Source: Megamonas sp. UBA1796
GTDB lineage: Bacteria > Bacillota > Negativicutes > Selenomonadales > Selenomonadaceae
DNA: 64,000 nt
Assembly (NCBI GenBank): GCA_002319795.1
Contig: DCFU01000028.1
Location: 1-64,000 of the forward strand
Direction: 5' to 3'
This document shows positions 24,929 through 33,711 of the stretch, in pieces. The notes beneath the pieces are model-generated. The model ran no database searches and was not told the origin of the DNA. It was given only the letters and a program-made list of their open reading frames with translations. Both the position numbers and the translations under genes were made by a program. The stretch's first letter is position 1; each line of letters starts with the position of its first letter.

Positions 24929-25351
24929 GTGTTTTATGTGATTTTAGTAAGTCATGGAGATTTTGCGGTGGGTCTTCATACAGCTTTGAAGATGATTGCC
25001 GGAGACCGGGAAACCATCTTGTCGGTTGGATTGCAAGATGGTATGGGAATTGAGGATTTTGCCGCTGCGTTTGCAAAACGGCTCATTCCTATTCAGGCAG
25101 GTGATCAGATTTTGCTTTTGGCAGATATTCTCGGAGGATCACCGCTGACTACAGCTATGAATGTACTTGCGTCGAAAAAACTCTTGGAACAAACGCAGGC
25201 CTTTGGCGGGGTGAATCTTGCTATGGCTTTGACAGCGGTTTTGCGCGGCGAAAACTGCGATGGAGCAGTATTGAAACAAATGTTGTTGGAAGATTCCAGA
25301 AATGCTGTGCAAGAATTTACGATGGAGTTTGCCGAGGATGAGGAAATTTAA
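24929..25351 (+). CDS. PTS mannose/fructose/sorbose-family EIIA
   Basis: A 140-residue cytosolic phosphocarrier. GTG 24929 follows GGGGG. It opens FYVILVSHGDFAVGL with the phosphorylated histidine at position 9, and has LLADILGGSPLTTAMNVL and FGGVNLAMAL typical of the ManX-type EIIA fold. It accepts phosphate from HPr and passes it to the EIIB encoded 15 bases downstream. First gene of a five-gene operon ABCD plus a small membrane protein; no catabolic enzyme gene lies with it. Confidence 0.92.
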   Translation: MFYVILVSHGDFAVGLHTALKMIAGDRETILSVGLQDGMGIEDFAAAFAKRLIPIQAGDQILLLADILGGSPLTTAMNVLASKKLLEQTQAFGGVNLAMALTAVLRGENCDGAVLKQMLLEDSRNAVQEFTMEFAEDEEI

Positions 25352-25366
25352 GGGGGAGAAAGTATT

Positions 25367-25861
25367 ATGTCGATAACTTTTGTCCGGGTAGATGATCGTA
25401 TGATTCATGGACAGACTTGCACACGCTGGGCATTGGAATATCCCTGCGACGGATTGGTTGCGGTAAATGATGCCGCAGCGACCAATCCTGTATTGAAGGC
25501 CGCATATAAGAATGCAGCGGGAAAGAAAACATTTGTCTGGACATTTGAAGACTGGCGCAAAAAATGCCAAAAAGTCATAGAAAGTGATACACGTTATTTC
25601 CTGATTACTAAAAATCCGGTAGACATGAAAAAAATCCTGATTGATCAGGATTTCAATCCAGGGGTTAAAACGGTTGTCATTGGTCCCTGCAATGATCGGC
25701 CAGGCGCCATCCAGCTTGGCAACAACCAATCGATTACGCAGGAAGAAGCAGAAGCATTGGAAGCAATGATGCAGGCAGGTTATGAAATTGAATTCGCACT
25801 TATTAAAGAAAAAGCCATTGGAAATTGGAAAAAATTCCGCAGTCAGTTTGGTTTCAATTAA
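25367..25861 (+). CDS. PTS mannose/fructose/sorbose-family EIIB
   Basis: A 164-residue cytosolic protein with the EIIB active site RVDDRMIHGQ, the phosphorylated histidine being residue 14. It continues TRWALEYPCDGLVAVNDAAATN where sorbose-family EIIBs have similar strands. It transfers phosphate from EIIA to the sugar during passage through the C-D channel. Its sequence is clearly different from the EIIB of the aga operon in this window (RVDNRLIHGQ), so the two systems likely serve different sugars. Confidence 0.92.
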   Translation: MSITFVRVDDRMIHGQTCTRWALEYPCDGLVAVNDAAATNPVLKAAYKNAAGKKTFVWTFEDWRKKCQKVIESDTRYFLITKNPVDMKKILIDQDFNPGVKTVVIGPCNDRPGAIQLGNNQSITQEEAEALEAMMQAGYEIEFALIKEKAIGNWKKFRSQFGFN

Positions 25862-25883
25862 AACAGGAAGCGAGTGATTCTTT

Positions 25884-26729
25884 ATGGAAATTAATGCATT
25901 ACAGGCCACCTTGCTGGGTATTTGTGCTTGTTTATCGAGTATGCCGGGGCTTGGCGGCACTACCTTCGGAAATTATACGTTGGGACGTCCGTTGGTAGCA
26001 GGACTGGTCGTTGGTCTTATTTTGGGGGATGTGCAGACCGGTATTATTATCGGCGCGGCTATTCAGGTCATCTATATTGCCTTGGTTACGCCGGGTGGAA
26101 CTGTTTCGGCTGATGTGCGCGCGGTCAGTTATATTGGGATACCTTTGGCAATTTGTGCAGTCAAGGGCATGGGTCTCGATCCTTCGACAACGCAGGCACA
26201 GGCTATGGCAGCAGCGCTAGGGGCAGCAGTCGGTACGCTGGGAACGGTGCTTTTCTATGGCACGGCGACGATGAACCTGATTTGGCAGCATATTGGCTGG
26301 AAGGCTGTGGAAAGAGGCGATTTTGGTAAGTTATATCTGGTAGATATGGGGTTGCCCTGGATATCGCATATTCTATTTTCGTTTATGCCCACCTTTATCA
26401 TCGCTATGGCTGGCGCAGGTATGGTTGATGTAATGAAAGCTTATCTGCCGATGGACGGTATCGCCATGAAAACCTTGTTTACGGTAGGGAGCCTTTTACC
26501 AGCTGTCGGGGTTGCGATCCTTTTGAAACAGGTAGTAAAAAAACCACTCGATTTCATTACTTTTTTCTTTGGGTTCACGCTGGCGGCCTGTCTTGGAATG
26601 AATCTCATCGCATCGGCTATTATCGGGTCGTTTTTTGCCGTCATTAATTATAAGATCATCATGGTTCAGACCAGGCGTGCGGCAGCATCTGCGCCGACTC
26701 CTGATGATGACGATGAGGAGGATATTTAA
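25884..26729 (+). CDS. PTS mannose/fructose/sorbose-family EIIC
   Basis: A 281-residue inner-membrane channel subunit with about seven to eight helices. It has GRPLVAGLVVGLILGDVQTGIIIGAA, the signature of ManY-type EIIC, followed by VTPGGTVSADVRAVSYIG. Together with EIID it forms the sugar translocation unit. The C-terminus ends in an acidic tail (PDDDDEEDI). Start ATG 25884. Only two bases separate it from the EIID gene. Confidence 0.92.
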   Translation: MEINALQATLLGICACLSSMPGLGGTTFGNYTLGRPLVAGLVVGLILGDVQTGIIIGAAIQVIYIALVTPGGTVSADVRAVSYIGIPLAICAVKGMGLDPSTTQAQAMAAALGAAVGTLGTVLFYGTATMNLIWQHIGWKAVERGDFGKLYLVDMGLPWISHILFSFMPTFIIAMAGAGMVDVMKAYLPMDGIAMKTLFTVGSLLPAVGVAILLKQVVKKPLDFITFFFGFTLAACLGMNLIASAIIGSFFAVINYKIIMVQTRRAAASAPTPDDDDEEDI

Positions 26730-26731
26730 CC

Positions 26732-27544
26732 ATGAAAAAATTATCAAAAAAGACACTGAATAAATCGTTTTTATCCTGGTTTTATGGAAATCTGACTTGT
26801 TTTTCGCAGGAACACATGCAGACCTTTGGCTATTTATGTGCGATGCTTCCGGTTGTAGAATCACTTTATGAGACGAAAGAGGAACAAAAGGAAGCTATGG
26901 AAACGTATACGGCGTTTTTTAATACGGAGCCGCAAATCGGTGCTTTGGTTGTCGGTATGACTGCCGGACTGGAAGAGGCAAAAGCCAACGGACAGGCAAT
27001 CGACGGCGAAGCTATTAACGGAATTCGGGCGGGGCTCATGGGACCTTTGGCAGGAATTGGCGATTCGATGATTGTTGGAACGCTCATTCCGATTCTTTTG
27101 GGAATCGGCCTGGGACTTTCCAGTGGAGGTAATCCGCTGGGGGCAATTTTCTATATTGTGGTTTGGAATCTTCTGATGTGGTTTGGTATGCGTTTTGTTT
27201 ATTTTAAAGGATATGATCTTGGCGGCAAAGCGGTTGAGGTGCTGGTTGGCGAACAGGCACAGGCTATCCGGGAATCAATTATCATGATTGGCACGATCGT
27301 TATTGGTGCAGTGGCTGCATCCTGGATCAATATAAATACATCACTTGTTTTGCCGGGAGGCGGAGAACTGCAGAAAACCTTGAACGGTATTTATCCGAAA
27401 ATGCTTTCTGCTTTGGCTGTTGTATTTTGCTGGTGGCTGATGACTAAGAAAAATATTTCGCCGACTATGGTAATGCTGTTACTTGTTTTCGTAGCTTTTG
27501 TAGGTGTACTCATTGGATTCTTTGATCCGGGTCTGTCTTATTGA
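26732..27544 (+). CDS. PTS mannose/fructose/sorbose-family EIID
   Basis: A 270-residue membrane subunit unique to this PTS family. Recognisable blocks are SWFYGNLTCFSQEHMQTFGYLCAM near the N-terminus (family SFNYERMQ-like region), FNTEPQIGALVVGMTAGLEE, IRAGLMGPLAGIGDSMIVGT, and C-terminal helices. It pairs with EIIC to move and phosphorylate the sugar. ATG 26732 directly follows the EIIC stop. Confidence 0.92.
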   Translation: MKKLSKKTLNKSFLSWFYGNLTCFSQEHMQTFGYLCAMLPVVESLYETKEEQKEAMETYTAFFNTEPQIGALVVGMTAGLEEAKANGQAIDGEAINGIRAGLMGPLAGIGDSMIVGTLIPILLGIGLGLSSGGNPLGAIFYIVVWNLLMWFGMRFVYFKGYDLGGKAVEVLVGEQAQAIRESIIMIGTIVIGAVAASWININTSLVLPGGGELQKTLNGIYPKMLSALAVVFCWWLMTKKNISPTMVMLLLVFVAFVGVLIGFFDPGLSY

Positions 27545-27582
27545 ACAAAATTATTGCATGAAGCGAAGAAGGGAGAAGCAAG

Positions 27583-27864
27583 GTGCTAAGACAAAACAGT
27601 CTCTTAATAGAAGCAGCAAGACAAACGCAAATGATACGTAAGCTGCAGCAGTGGTTTTGTATGCTTCTGGCGCTGTCAGGCGTGGGAATTGTATTTGTTT
27701 GGTGGGGGTTCTATCAGATACATTTTGGGTATGTGATGCAGGCTGGCGGAGGTATTTTAGCGTTTGGCAGTTTGGTTGCTGCTCTTATCGTGCAAAAAGG
27801 TATTGGGAACGGAAGAAAAAATGTAGAAAGAATCTTATCTTTAGCGGAAAATCAGGAATGTTGA
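27583..27864 (+). CDS. Small membrane protein at the end of the first PTS operon
   Basis: A 93-residue protein from GTG 27583 after AGAAGGGAG-AAGCAAG. It has two hydrophobic helices (about residues 25-46 and 51-71) and charged ends, and I do not recognise a family. It lies 38 bases after EIID and before a terminator, so it is part of the PTS operon. A role in assembly or stability of the C-D complex is a guess. Its ribosome site, codon use and operon position support it being real. Confidence 0.6.
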   Translation: MLRQNSLLIEAARQTQMIRKLQQWFCMLLALSGVGIVFVWWGFYQIHFGYVMQAGGGILAFGSLVAALIVQKGIGNGRKNVERILSLAENQEC

Positions 27865-27868
27865 AAAT

Positions 27869-27920
27869 AAAGGGGTGATGCTGTGGCGAAAAGCTGGAGC
27901 CATCCCTTTGTTTTAGTTTT
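27869..27920 (+). terminator. Terminator of the first PTS operon
   Basis: Stem AAAGGGGTG/CATCCCTTT (27869-27877, 27901-27909) followed by GTTTTAGTTTT. Confidence 0.7.
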
Positions 27921-27958
27921 ACAGGGCGCCATTCTTATGGAAAATGTAGTATACTTTT

Positions 27959-27972
27959 AGTAAAACTTTACT
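27959..27972. promoter_or_regulatory. Inverted repeat AGTAAA-AC-TTTACT upstream of the sensory operon
   Basis: A perfect 14-base inverted repeat 26 bases before the start of the binding-protein gene. The sequence differs from the repeat upstream of the PTS operon. Candidate regulator site. Confidence 0.35.
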
Positions 27973-27997
27973 TGTTGATAGGAGAACCGGAGGGAAT

Positions 27998-28972
27998 ATG
28001 AAAACGAAACATTACCGGCTGCTGACAGGAGCCCTTTTGCTGTTGTGTGGCTTGTTCTTCGCATGGAAGCTTGACCAAGCTGTCCAGACAGATTATTCGA
28101 TCCGCCAGAATGAACATCGACGTAAGTTTGGTGCGGTTTATATGACATTGAATAATCCGTTCTATGAAGTTGTGGATGAGGAAATCCGTGCTAACGTAGA
28201 GAATCATGGAGATATTTTATTATCAAGGGATCCGGCACTCAGCGTAGAGCGGCAGCTGGAAGAAATCAAAGAATTGCTTGATAACGGGGTTGAGATATTA
28301 TTTTTGAACGCTGTGGACTGGAAGAAAATCGGTCCGGCACTTGCCATGGCAAAGCAGGCGAATGTTCCTGTTATTGTAATTGATACCAATGTAGAGGACG
28401 AAGGGCTGGTTGCTTGTACGATTGTTTCGGATAATTATATGGCTGGTGTTGAATGTGCGGAGCATCTGGCAACGCATGCTGTTGGCGGGAATATTGTTCT
28501 GCTTAAGCATTCACAGGCAAAGTCTGCAGTTGACCGCATACAGGGATTTCAGGATACGATTGCGCAATATCCAACATTTCATATTTTGGCTTCGGCTGAA
28601 TGTAAGGGCCAATTGGAGCTTGCCATGCCGGCGATGGAGGAGCTGTTACATCGTTATGCAGATGTCAACATTGTTATGGCACTCAATGATCCTGCAGCTA
28701 TGGGAGCAATGGCTGCACTTAAAAATGCCGGGAAACTCCAGGATGTTATGGTATACGGTGTAGATGGTGCTCCGGAAACAAAGGATATGATCCTGCAGGG
28801 ACATATGACTGCTACGGCAGCGCAGTCTCCACGGCTTATCGGCCGGATTGCGGCCGATAAAGCGTACGAGATATTATCTGGCACAAATCAGGAGAGAATG
28901 ATTAAATTGCCGACGCGTCTGTTGACGCGGGATAATATATCCCGTGAGAACGTGGAGGGATGGGACGGATGA
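27998..28972 (+). CDS. Membrane-anchored periplasmic sugar-binding protein (Peripla_BP_4, RbsB-like)
   Basis: A 324-residue protein with one N-terminal hydrophobic helix (LLTGALLLLCGLFFAW) that lacks a clear cleavage site or lipobox, so it is probably anchored and faces the periplasm. The rest is the two-lobed ribose-binding fold: AVYMTLNNPFYEVVDEEI, LLDNGVEILFLNAVDW, VPVIVIDTNV, MALNDPAAMGAMAALK and VYGVDGAPETKDMI. No ABC transporter genes are near. It is translationally coupled (ATGA) to a histidine kinase gene, which suggests that it is the sugar-sensing input of that kinase. Confidence 0.85.
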   Translation: MKTKHYRLLTGALLLLCGLFFAWKLDQAVQTDYSIRQNEHRRKFGAVYMTLNNPFYEVVDEEIRANVENHGDILLSRDPALSVERQLEEIKELLDNGVEILFLNAVDWKKIGPALAMAKQANVPVIVIDTNVEDEGLVACTIVSDNYMAGVECAEHLATHAVGGNIVLLKHSQAKSAVDRIQGFQDTIAQYPTFHILASAECKGQLELAMPAMEELLHRYADVNIVMALNDPAAMGAMAALKNAGKLQDVMVYGVDGAPETKDMILQGHMTATAAQSPRLIGRIAADKAYEILSGTNQERMIKLPTRLLTRDNISRENVEGWDG

Positions 28973-30297
28973 AGGATCTTCATCGCAGGCAGACGGTATC
29001 CGGGCTGCATCATTTCCTTTATGGCTTCAATGGTGTAGTCATCTTTCTTATTGCTGGTTTCATGGATATAACGCAGAAAAAAATTGTGCAGTCTATGGCG
29101 GCGCGTTCCTTTGTGGAACCGTTGTCTTCCGTTCCATGGCCTTCACAGCAAATACTTTTGGGGGCGGTATGTGCTTTTGGTTGTTTGTTTGGTCTCAGTT
29201 ATGTGTATCGTGAAGGGAAAATACGGAATTTTACGGTAAAGTATAGCTTGATTGTATTTGAAATTATTTTTTGCGTGCTGGTGATGCGCAGTATCAATAT
29301 GGCATATGATGGAGTAGTCCTGCTGGTGGTAGCTGACCTCGTACAGGGGTATGAGGGGAAAAACCAAAAAATCCTTCTTGTGATGGCGATGCTGGCACTT
29401 TATATCATTGCAAATTACAACTTGGCAGCATTGCAAATGAAGATTGTGCCAATCGAAGCATATTTTTCCTACTATACACCAATGGTGCAGGGTGTTCTGA
29501 AGGCTGTCTGTAATATTTTTACCTCGTTAAATCTGGTGATTTTCGTACTATATATGACAATGCTTGTGCAAAGCCAACAACGCGAAAAAGAACGTATAAA
29601 ATCCCTCAATGCGCAGCTCAATGCGGCAAACGCCCAGTTGCGTACCTATGCTTTTGAGGTGGAGCGTATGGCAGAAACGCGGGAGCGGAACCGCCTGGCC
29701 AGAGAAATCCACGATACCTTGGGGCATGCACTCACAGGCATTGCGGCAGGGATTGATGCCTGCATTGCTACGCTGGATGCAGCTCCAGACTTTACCAGGG
29801 AACAGTTGAAAAAAATTCGGGAAACCGCCAAAAATGGTATTACAGATGTTCGACGTTCCGTCAAGAAATTGCGGCCGGATGTATTGGAAAAGCTTTCACT
29901 GCCAGATGCTTTGCATCAAATGAGTCGTGAATTTGATGCTTCTACGGGTATGCGAATCGTCTGGATAAAAGAAATATGGCCGCCTTCTTTGCGCGAAGAC
30001 GAGGAGGTGGTGGTGTATCGTATCATACAGGAAGGACTTACCAATGCCAATCGTCATGGGCATGCGGCAAAGGTTGAGATTTCAGTCAGTCTGCAAGATG
30101 AAGGCCTGGAGATTATCCTTCAGGATAATGGCATTGGCTGCACAGACATCAGCCCGGGTTTTGGCCTGCGGCATATGCAGGAACGTATTGCATTGCTTAA
30201 GGGCCAGCTGTTTTATGCGAATCAGGAGGGTTTTCAGATAAAAGCAGTAATTCCAATAGGGGGACAACATTATGATAAAAGTGGTTATCGCAGATGA
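28969..30297 (+). CDS. NarL/DegS-type sensor histidine kinase (HisKA_3)
   Basis: I place the start at ATG 28969, overlapping the previous stop as ATGA; an ATG nine bases upstream is also possible. The 442-residue protein has an N-terminal membrane part of about six or seven helices (residues ~15-205) and a coiled coil (~207-240). The dimerisation helix carries RLAREIHDTLGHALTGI with phosphorylated His248, and the ATPase domain has EGLTNANRHGHA (N box), LQDNGIGC and GFGLRHMQERI. No large periplasmic domain is visible, so ligand sensing probably depends on the anchored binding proteins encoded on either side. Its 3' end overlaps the response regulator gene by 26 bases. Confidence 0.88.
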   Translation: MKDLHRRQTVSGLHHFLYGFNGVVIFLIAGFMDITQKKIVQSMAARSFVEPLSSVPWPSQQILLGAVCAFGCLFGLSYVYREGKIRNFTVKYSLIVFEIIFCVLVMRSINMAYDGVVLLVVADLVQGYEGKNQKILLVMAMLALYIIANYNLAALQMKIVPIEAYFSYYTPMVQGVLKAVCNIFTSLNLVIFVLYMTMLVQSQQREKERIKSLNAQLNAANAQLRTYAFEVERMAETRERNRLAREIHDTLGHALTGIAAGIDACIATLDAAPDFTREQLKKIRETAKNGITDVRRSVKKLRPDVLEKLSLPDALHQMSREFDASTGMRIVWIKEIWPPSLREDEEVVVYRIIQEGLTNANRHGHAAKVEISVSLQDEGLEIILQDNGIGCTDISPGFGLRHMQERIALLKGQLFYANQEGFQIKAVIPIGGQHYDKSGYRR

Positions 30298-30946
30298 CCA
30301 GGAGCTTATTCGTGAAAGCTTGAAAATAGTTTTGAACATGAATCCGGATATGGAGGTTCTGGGGGTAGCTGAAAATGGAAATGAAGTTCTGCGTCTATTA
30401 AAAAAACAGCAGCCGGATGTCATTCTTATGGATGTGCGCATGCCGGAACTTGATGGCGTGCAATGTACGAATTTTATCAAAGAACGGTATCCAGATATAA
30501 AGATTATCATTCTGACAACATTTGATGATGATGAATACGTATACAATGCCTTGAAATTTGGGGCTAGTGGTTATTTGCTCAAGGGCGTATCGGTTCCGGA
30601 ATTGTCGAATGCCATCCGGACCGTTGTCAGCGGCGGGGCCATGATTAATTCCGATATAGTGGCGAAGGTGGTAAAATTATTTTCTAAAATGGCGAAGCAT
30701 AATTTTGCTGTAAAGGTTGAAGAAAGAGCCGTACAGGAGCTTACGCGGACAGAAAGAAAAGTGGTTATACAGGTTGGCAGGGGGCTTTCCAACAAAGAGA
30801 TTGCGGAGAGACTCAACCTTTCCGAGGGAACTGTGCGGAATAACCTTAGTGCTGTGCTGAGCAAGTTGGAACTGCGAGATCGTACACAGCTCGCTATTTG
30901 GGCCATCCAAACCGGGATGGTAGGGACCTGTGGTGAGGAAACGTAA
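30272..30946 (+). CDS. NarL/FixJ-type response regulator
   Basis: A 224-residue cytosolic DNA-binding protein. The receiver domain starts IKVVIADDQELIRESL, has phosphorylated Asp54 in VILMDVRMPELDG, and the conserved Thr and Lys in ILTTFDDD and GYLLKG. The C-terminal LuxR-type helix-turn-helix reads LTRTERKVVIQVGRGLSNKEIAERL, then SEGTVRNNLSAVL. Partner of the overlapping kinase. Likely targets, by position, are the PTS operon upstream and its own operon. Confidence 0.9.
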   Translation: MIKVVIADDQELIRESLKIVLNMNPDMEVLGVAENGNEVLRLLKKQQPDVILMDVRMPELDGVQCTNFIKERYPDIKIIILTTFDDDEYVYNALKFGASGYLLKGVSVPELSNAIRTVVSGGAMINSDIVAKVVKLFSKMAKHNFAVKVEERAVQELTRTERKVVIQVGRGLSNKEIAERLNLSEGTVRNNLSAVLSKLELRDRTQLAIWAIQTGMVGTCGEET

Positions 30947-30958
30947 AGGCGGGAGAAT

Positions 30959-32281
30959 ATGCATTGGTTTCAAAAAAGAAAATACCAATTTTGGGTTTGG
31001 GGAATAATCGTACTGATTTTTGTGGGGAGCGTTTTATTTTATATGGTACAGCAAAGCCAAAAGCATATCCTGCGGGTAGGCATTTTTGCCGGCAGCAACT
31101 GGAATGTACCGGCAGGAGATTCCTATGCGGTTCTGGATGCGGCAATCCAAAGCTTTCAGGAAGAACATCCAGAGATGTCAGTACGCTATGTAAGCGGCAT
31201 AAAAAAAGAGGATTATGCAGAATGGCTTGCTGAACAGATTTTACAGGGAACTGAACCCGATGTGTTTTTTGTGTTATCGGATGATTTCAACTTATATGCA
31301 TCGATAGGCGCTTTGGAAGATTTGTCAGTATGGGAGACAGAGGACACTTCTTTTCAGGAGAAGGACTATTATGCACCGGCTATTGCCTATGGCACGTACA
31401 ATGGAAAACTGTATGCCCTGCCGTTTGAAAGTGTACCTACGCTGATGTTTGTCAATAAGACATTGCTGCACAAGGAAAAAATTCCGGTTCCTGATAATAA
31501 CTGGACCTGGCAGGATTTTGTAGATATTTGCCGGAAGGTAACAAAGGATACACAGGAAAATGGCATCCTGGATCAGTTTGGCTGTTACGATTATACATGG
31601 CAGCAGGCCGCTGTGAGCAATGGAGTTCAGCTTTTTCGCACAGATGGGAATTTTTCCTATTTTGCAGATCCAAAAATGGAGGAAGTTGTTCATTTCATGA
31701 TGGATTTGCGTGCGATTAATCATGGATATAACGTGACTTCGCGAGATTTTGATATGGGAAAAGTTGCTTTCCGTCCCTTTACATTTGCTGAATATCGTAC
31801 CTATAATCCGTATCCATGGCGTATAAAGAAATATGCTGCTTTTGAATGGGACTGTATCAAAATGCCGGCCGGCCCTTCAGGAAAAAATTTATCGCAGGCG
31901 GATACCTTACTTGTAGGGATGAGCTCCCGGACCAAAAACAAGGCGTTGGCTTGGGCTTTGTTGAAAAAACTTTGCGGAGATCCAGAAATACAAAAGCTCA
32001 TATTGAGTGAATCTCAGGGACTCCCAGTGCGCAAGGATGTTGTTGAATCGAAAGATACCCGGCAGATTCTGCTAAAGGATGCACCGGGGGATGCCAGGAT
32101 GGATATTTCTGTTTTGAGTGAAGCCATGGAGGATGCTGTGGTGATGCCAAAGTTCAGAAAGTATACAGCAGCCATGCTTATGGCAGATAACGGACTGCGC
32201 AAAATAATAGAAGGTGAGGTTCCATTCAATAACGCTTTAAATAAACTGCAAAAAGAAATTAATGCCTATTTGCAGTATTGA
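30959..32281 (+). CDS. Membrane-anchored extracellular solute-binding protein, family 1
   Basis: A 440-residue protein with an N-terminal helix (FWVWGIIVLIFVGSVLFYMV) lacking a lipobox or clear cleavage site, so probably anchored in the inner membrane facing the periplasm. Family-1 binding-protein features: AAIQSFQEEHPEMSVRYVSG, ILQGTEPDVFFV, YGTYNGKLYALPFESVPTLMFVNK, and a C-terminal VPFNNALNKLQKEINAYL. Family knowledge: such proteins bind oligosaccharides, sugars or sugar phosphates for ABC import. No permease genes are present. It begins 12 bases after the response regulator, so it belongs to the sensory operon and may be a second input. Confidence 0.82.
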   Translation: MHWFQKRKYQFWVWGIIVLIFVGSVLFYMVQQSQKHILRVGIFAGSNWNVPAGDSYAVLDAAIQSFQEEHPEMSVRYVSGIKKEDYAEWLAEQILQGTEPDVFFVLSDDFNLYASIGALEDLSVWETEDTSFQEKDYYAPAIAYGTYNGKLYALPFESVPTLMFVNKTLLHKEKIPVPDNNWTWQDFVDICRKVTKDTQENGILDQFGCYDYTWQQAAVSNGVQLFRTDGNFSYFADPKMEEVVHFMMDLRAINHGYNVTSRDFDMGKVAFRPFTFAEYRTYNPYPWRIKKYAAFEWDCIKMPAGPSGKNLSQADTLLVGMSSRTKNKALAWALLKKLCGDPEIQKLILSESQGLPVRKDVVESKDTRQILLKDAPGDARMDISVLSEAMEDAVVMPKFRKYTAAMLMADNGLRKIIEGEVPFNNALNKLQKEINAYLQY

Positions 32282-32311
32282 TTGTTCGAAAAAACAGGAG
32301 CTGCATGGCTA

Positions 32312-32683
32312 TTAGCTGACAGTATGCTCCACGTATTCTGCAATGGTTCCATCGGGATGCCGGAATGTCATGTTTTTTCCGGTTGGGACCGTCGTTATAT
32401 CACGGATGATTACCGCACCATTTTCCAGGAGAAAGGTTTTGAATTCTTTTAGGGAATCAACTAAAATCGTGAATCTCGTTTCTTTGAAGGGGGCAAGGTC
32501 TTTCTTTTTTCCAGCGATAATCAATAGATTGCCAACAGCTGCAAGTTCCAAGTGCTTTTCCGCATAGCTAAAGCGAAGTTCCACCTTCAGATCAAATAAT
32601 TTTTCATAAAATTTTATGGCGGGGTCTATATCGTGTACGAAAATACGGCTTAAAGTTTTGATCGTTTTCATATGATGTATCAT
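32312..32683 (-). CDS. VOC-family (glyoxalase/dioxygenase superfamily) protein
   Basis: A 123-residue single-domain protein with paired beta-alpha-beta modules: LSRIFVHDIDPAIKFYEKLFDL, then RFTILVDSLKEFKTFLLENG and FRHPDGTIAEYVEH. Metal-ligand positions differ from glyoxalase I; HPDG and the terminal Glu-Tyr are typical of VOC proteins of unknown role. The ATG at 32683 is very close to GGAAAGGA, and an in-frame ATG four codons later (32671) is an alternative. It is a single gene, converging with the sensory operon. Confidence 0.78.
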   Translation of the reverse strand: MIHHMKTIKTLSRIFVHDIDPAIKFYEKLFDLKVELRFSYAEKHLELAAVGNLLIIAGKKKDLAPFKETRFTILVDSLKEFKTFLLENGAVIIRDITTVPTGKNMTFRHPDGTIAEYVEHTVS

Positions 32684-32724
32684 ATCCTTTCCAATAGTGA
32701 TTACTTAAGAACTGTTTTAGGGAA

Positions 32725-32763
32725 AAAGAGGGTGCCGGGACCATGATTGCAGGCATCCTCTTT
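32725..32763. repeat. Hairpin upstream of the VOC gene
   Basis: Stem AAAGAGGGTGCC/GGCATCCTCTTT (32725-32736, 32752-32763, one G-U pair). On the minus strand it is followed by five T, so it would act as a terminator or attenuator about 40 bases ahead of the VOC gene. No minus-strand gene lies upstream of it. Confidence 0.5.
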
Positions 32764-32887
32764 AAGTATTATAGCATAAGCACATGCAGGATATGGCCTT
32801 TATTTACTACGATATATATACGATTTCAAGGGTGAATTTGTATTTTGTATTTATAAGATTAAAAAATCAGAAAATTTATAAAAGCTA

Positions 32888-32940
32888 TTGACAGCGATAT
32901 TAAAACGCGCTATCATATGAAATGTAAATGGTACGTACCA
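32888..32940 (+). promoter_or_regulatory. Promoter and operator of the GntR regulator gene (aga cluster)
   Basis: TTGACA (32888-32893), exactly 17 bases, TATCAT (32911-32916). A perfect 12-bp palindrome TGGTACGTACCA follows at 32929-32940, about five bases past the expected transcription start. This is a typical place for a repressor of the GntR/HutC group, whose sites share the TGGT-N4-ACCA pattern. Confidence 0.82.
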
Positions 32941-32961
32941 CTTAGGGGTGTGACAAGGTAT

Positions 32962-33687
32962 ATGCAGCAAGTAGATAAGAATAGCAAGCTTCCACTCTAT
33001 TATCAGCTCATGCAGTTGATTGTAAGCGAAATTGATAATAATATGGAAGTTGATGAGAAGCTGCCTTCTGAAAGGGATTTTTGCAGTAAATATGGCTTGA
33101 GCCGGTCCACGGTCAGGCAGGCATTTCTCGAGCTGGAGCAGGAAGGTTATATTTATAAAGCTCATGGAAAGGGTACCTTTGTATCACCTAAAAAGCTGCA
33201 GCAGGAGCTATTAAAACTCTATAGTTTTACTACAGAAATGAAAAAAATAGGTAAAAATCCATCTTCAAGAGTTCTAAACTTTACCTGTATAGCTTGTGAC
33301 AGGAATCTTGCCCGGAAAATGAAAAGGGAGGAGGGAAGCGAGGTTTATTCTTTTCTGCGGCTTCGTTTGGCCGACGATAAGCCGGTCATGGTGGAAACAA
33401 GCTATGTACCCAAGGAACGTTTTGCTGGATTATCGCAGGAGAGGTTGGAACAAAATGCAATGTATGATTTGTTTACGCATATTTATGGAGTCAATTTTAC
33501 TTATGCAGAAGAAAGATTCCAGGCAGTTCCTACAGATGAACTTACTGCGAAATATCTGCGCATTCACAGGTCGTTACCAAGTCTGAAGATAGAAAGATTT
33601 ACCTATGAAAGGGACCAGATTATTGAATATACTGTAAGCATGGCCCGTGGAGATCAGTTAATATATTCGGTGAAATTGAATAAATAA
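32962..33687 (+). CDS. GntR/HutC-family regulator of the GalNAc/GalN cluster (AgaR-like role)
   Basis: Start ATG 32962 gives 241 residues. The N-terminal winged helix reads PLYYQLMQLIVSEI, then KLPSERDFCSKYGLSRSTVRQAFLELEQEGYIYKAHGKGTFV; residues ~85-240 are a UTRA effector domain as in HutC/NagR-type regulators, which bind sugar phosphates. It sits first in the aga gene cluster. The palindrome TGGTACGTACCA at its own promoter and variants before agaS and the PTS EIIC gene make it the likely repressor. Aga clusters elsewhere often use a DeoR-type AgaR instead. Confidence 0.88.
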   Translation: MQQVDKNSKLPLYYQLMQLIVSEIDNNMEVDEKLPSERDFCSKYGLSRSTVRQAFLELEQEGYIYKAHGKGTFVSPKKLQQELLKLYSFTTEMKKIGKNPSSRVLNFTCIACDRNLARKMKREEGSEVYSFLRLRLADDKPVMVETSYVPKERFAGLSQERLEQNAMYDLFTHIYGVNFTYAEERFQAVPTDELTAKYLRIHRSLPSLKIERFTYERDQIIEYTVSMARGDQLIYSVKLNK

Positions 33688-33711
33688 AGAATAGGAATAT
33701 TTTTTCTGAAC

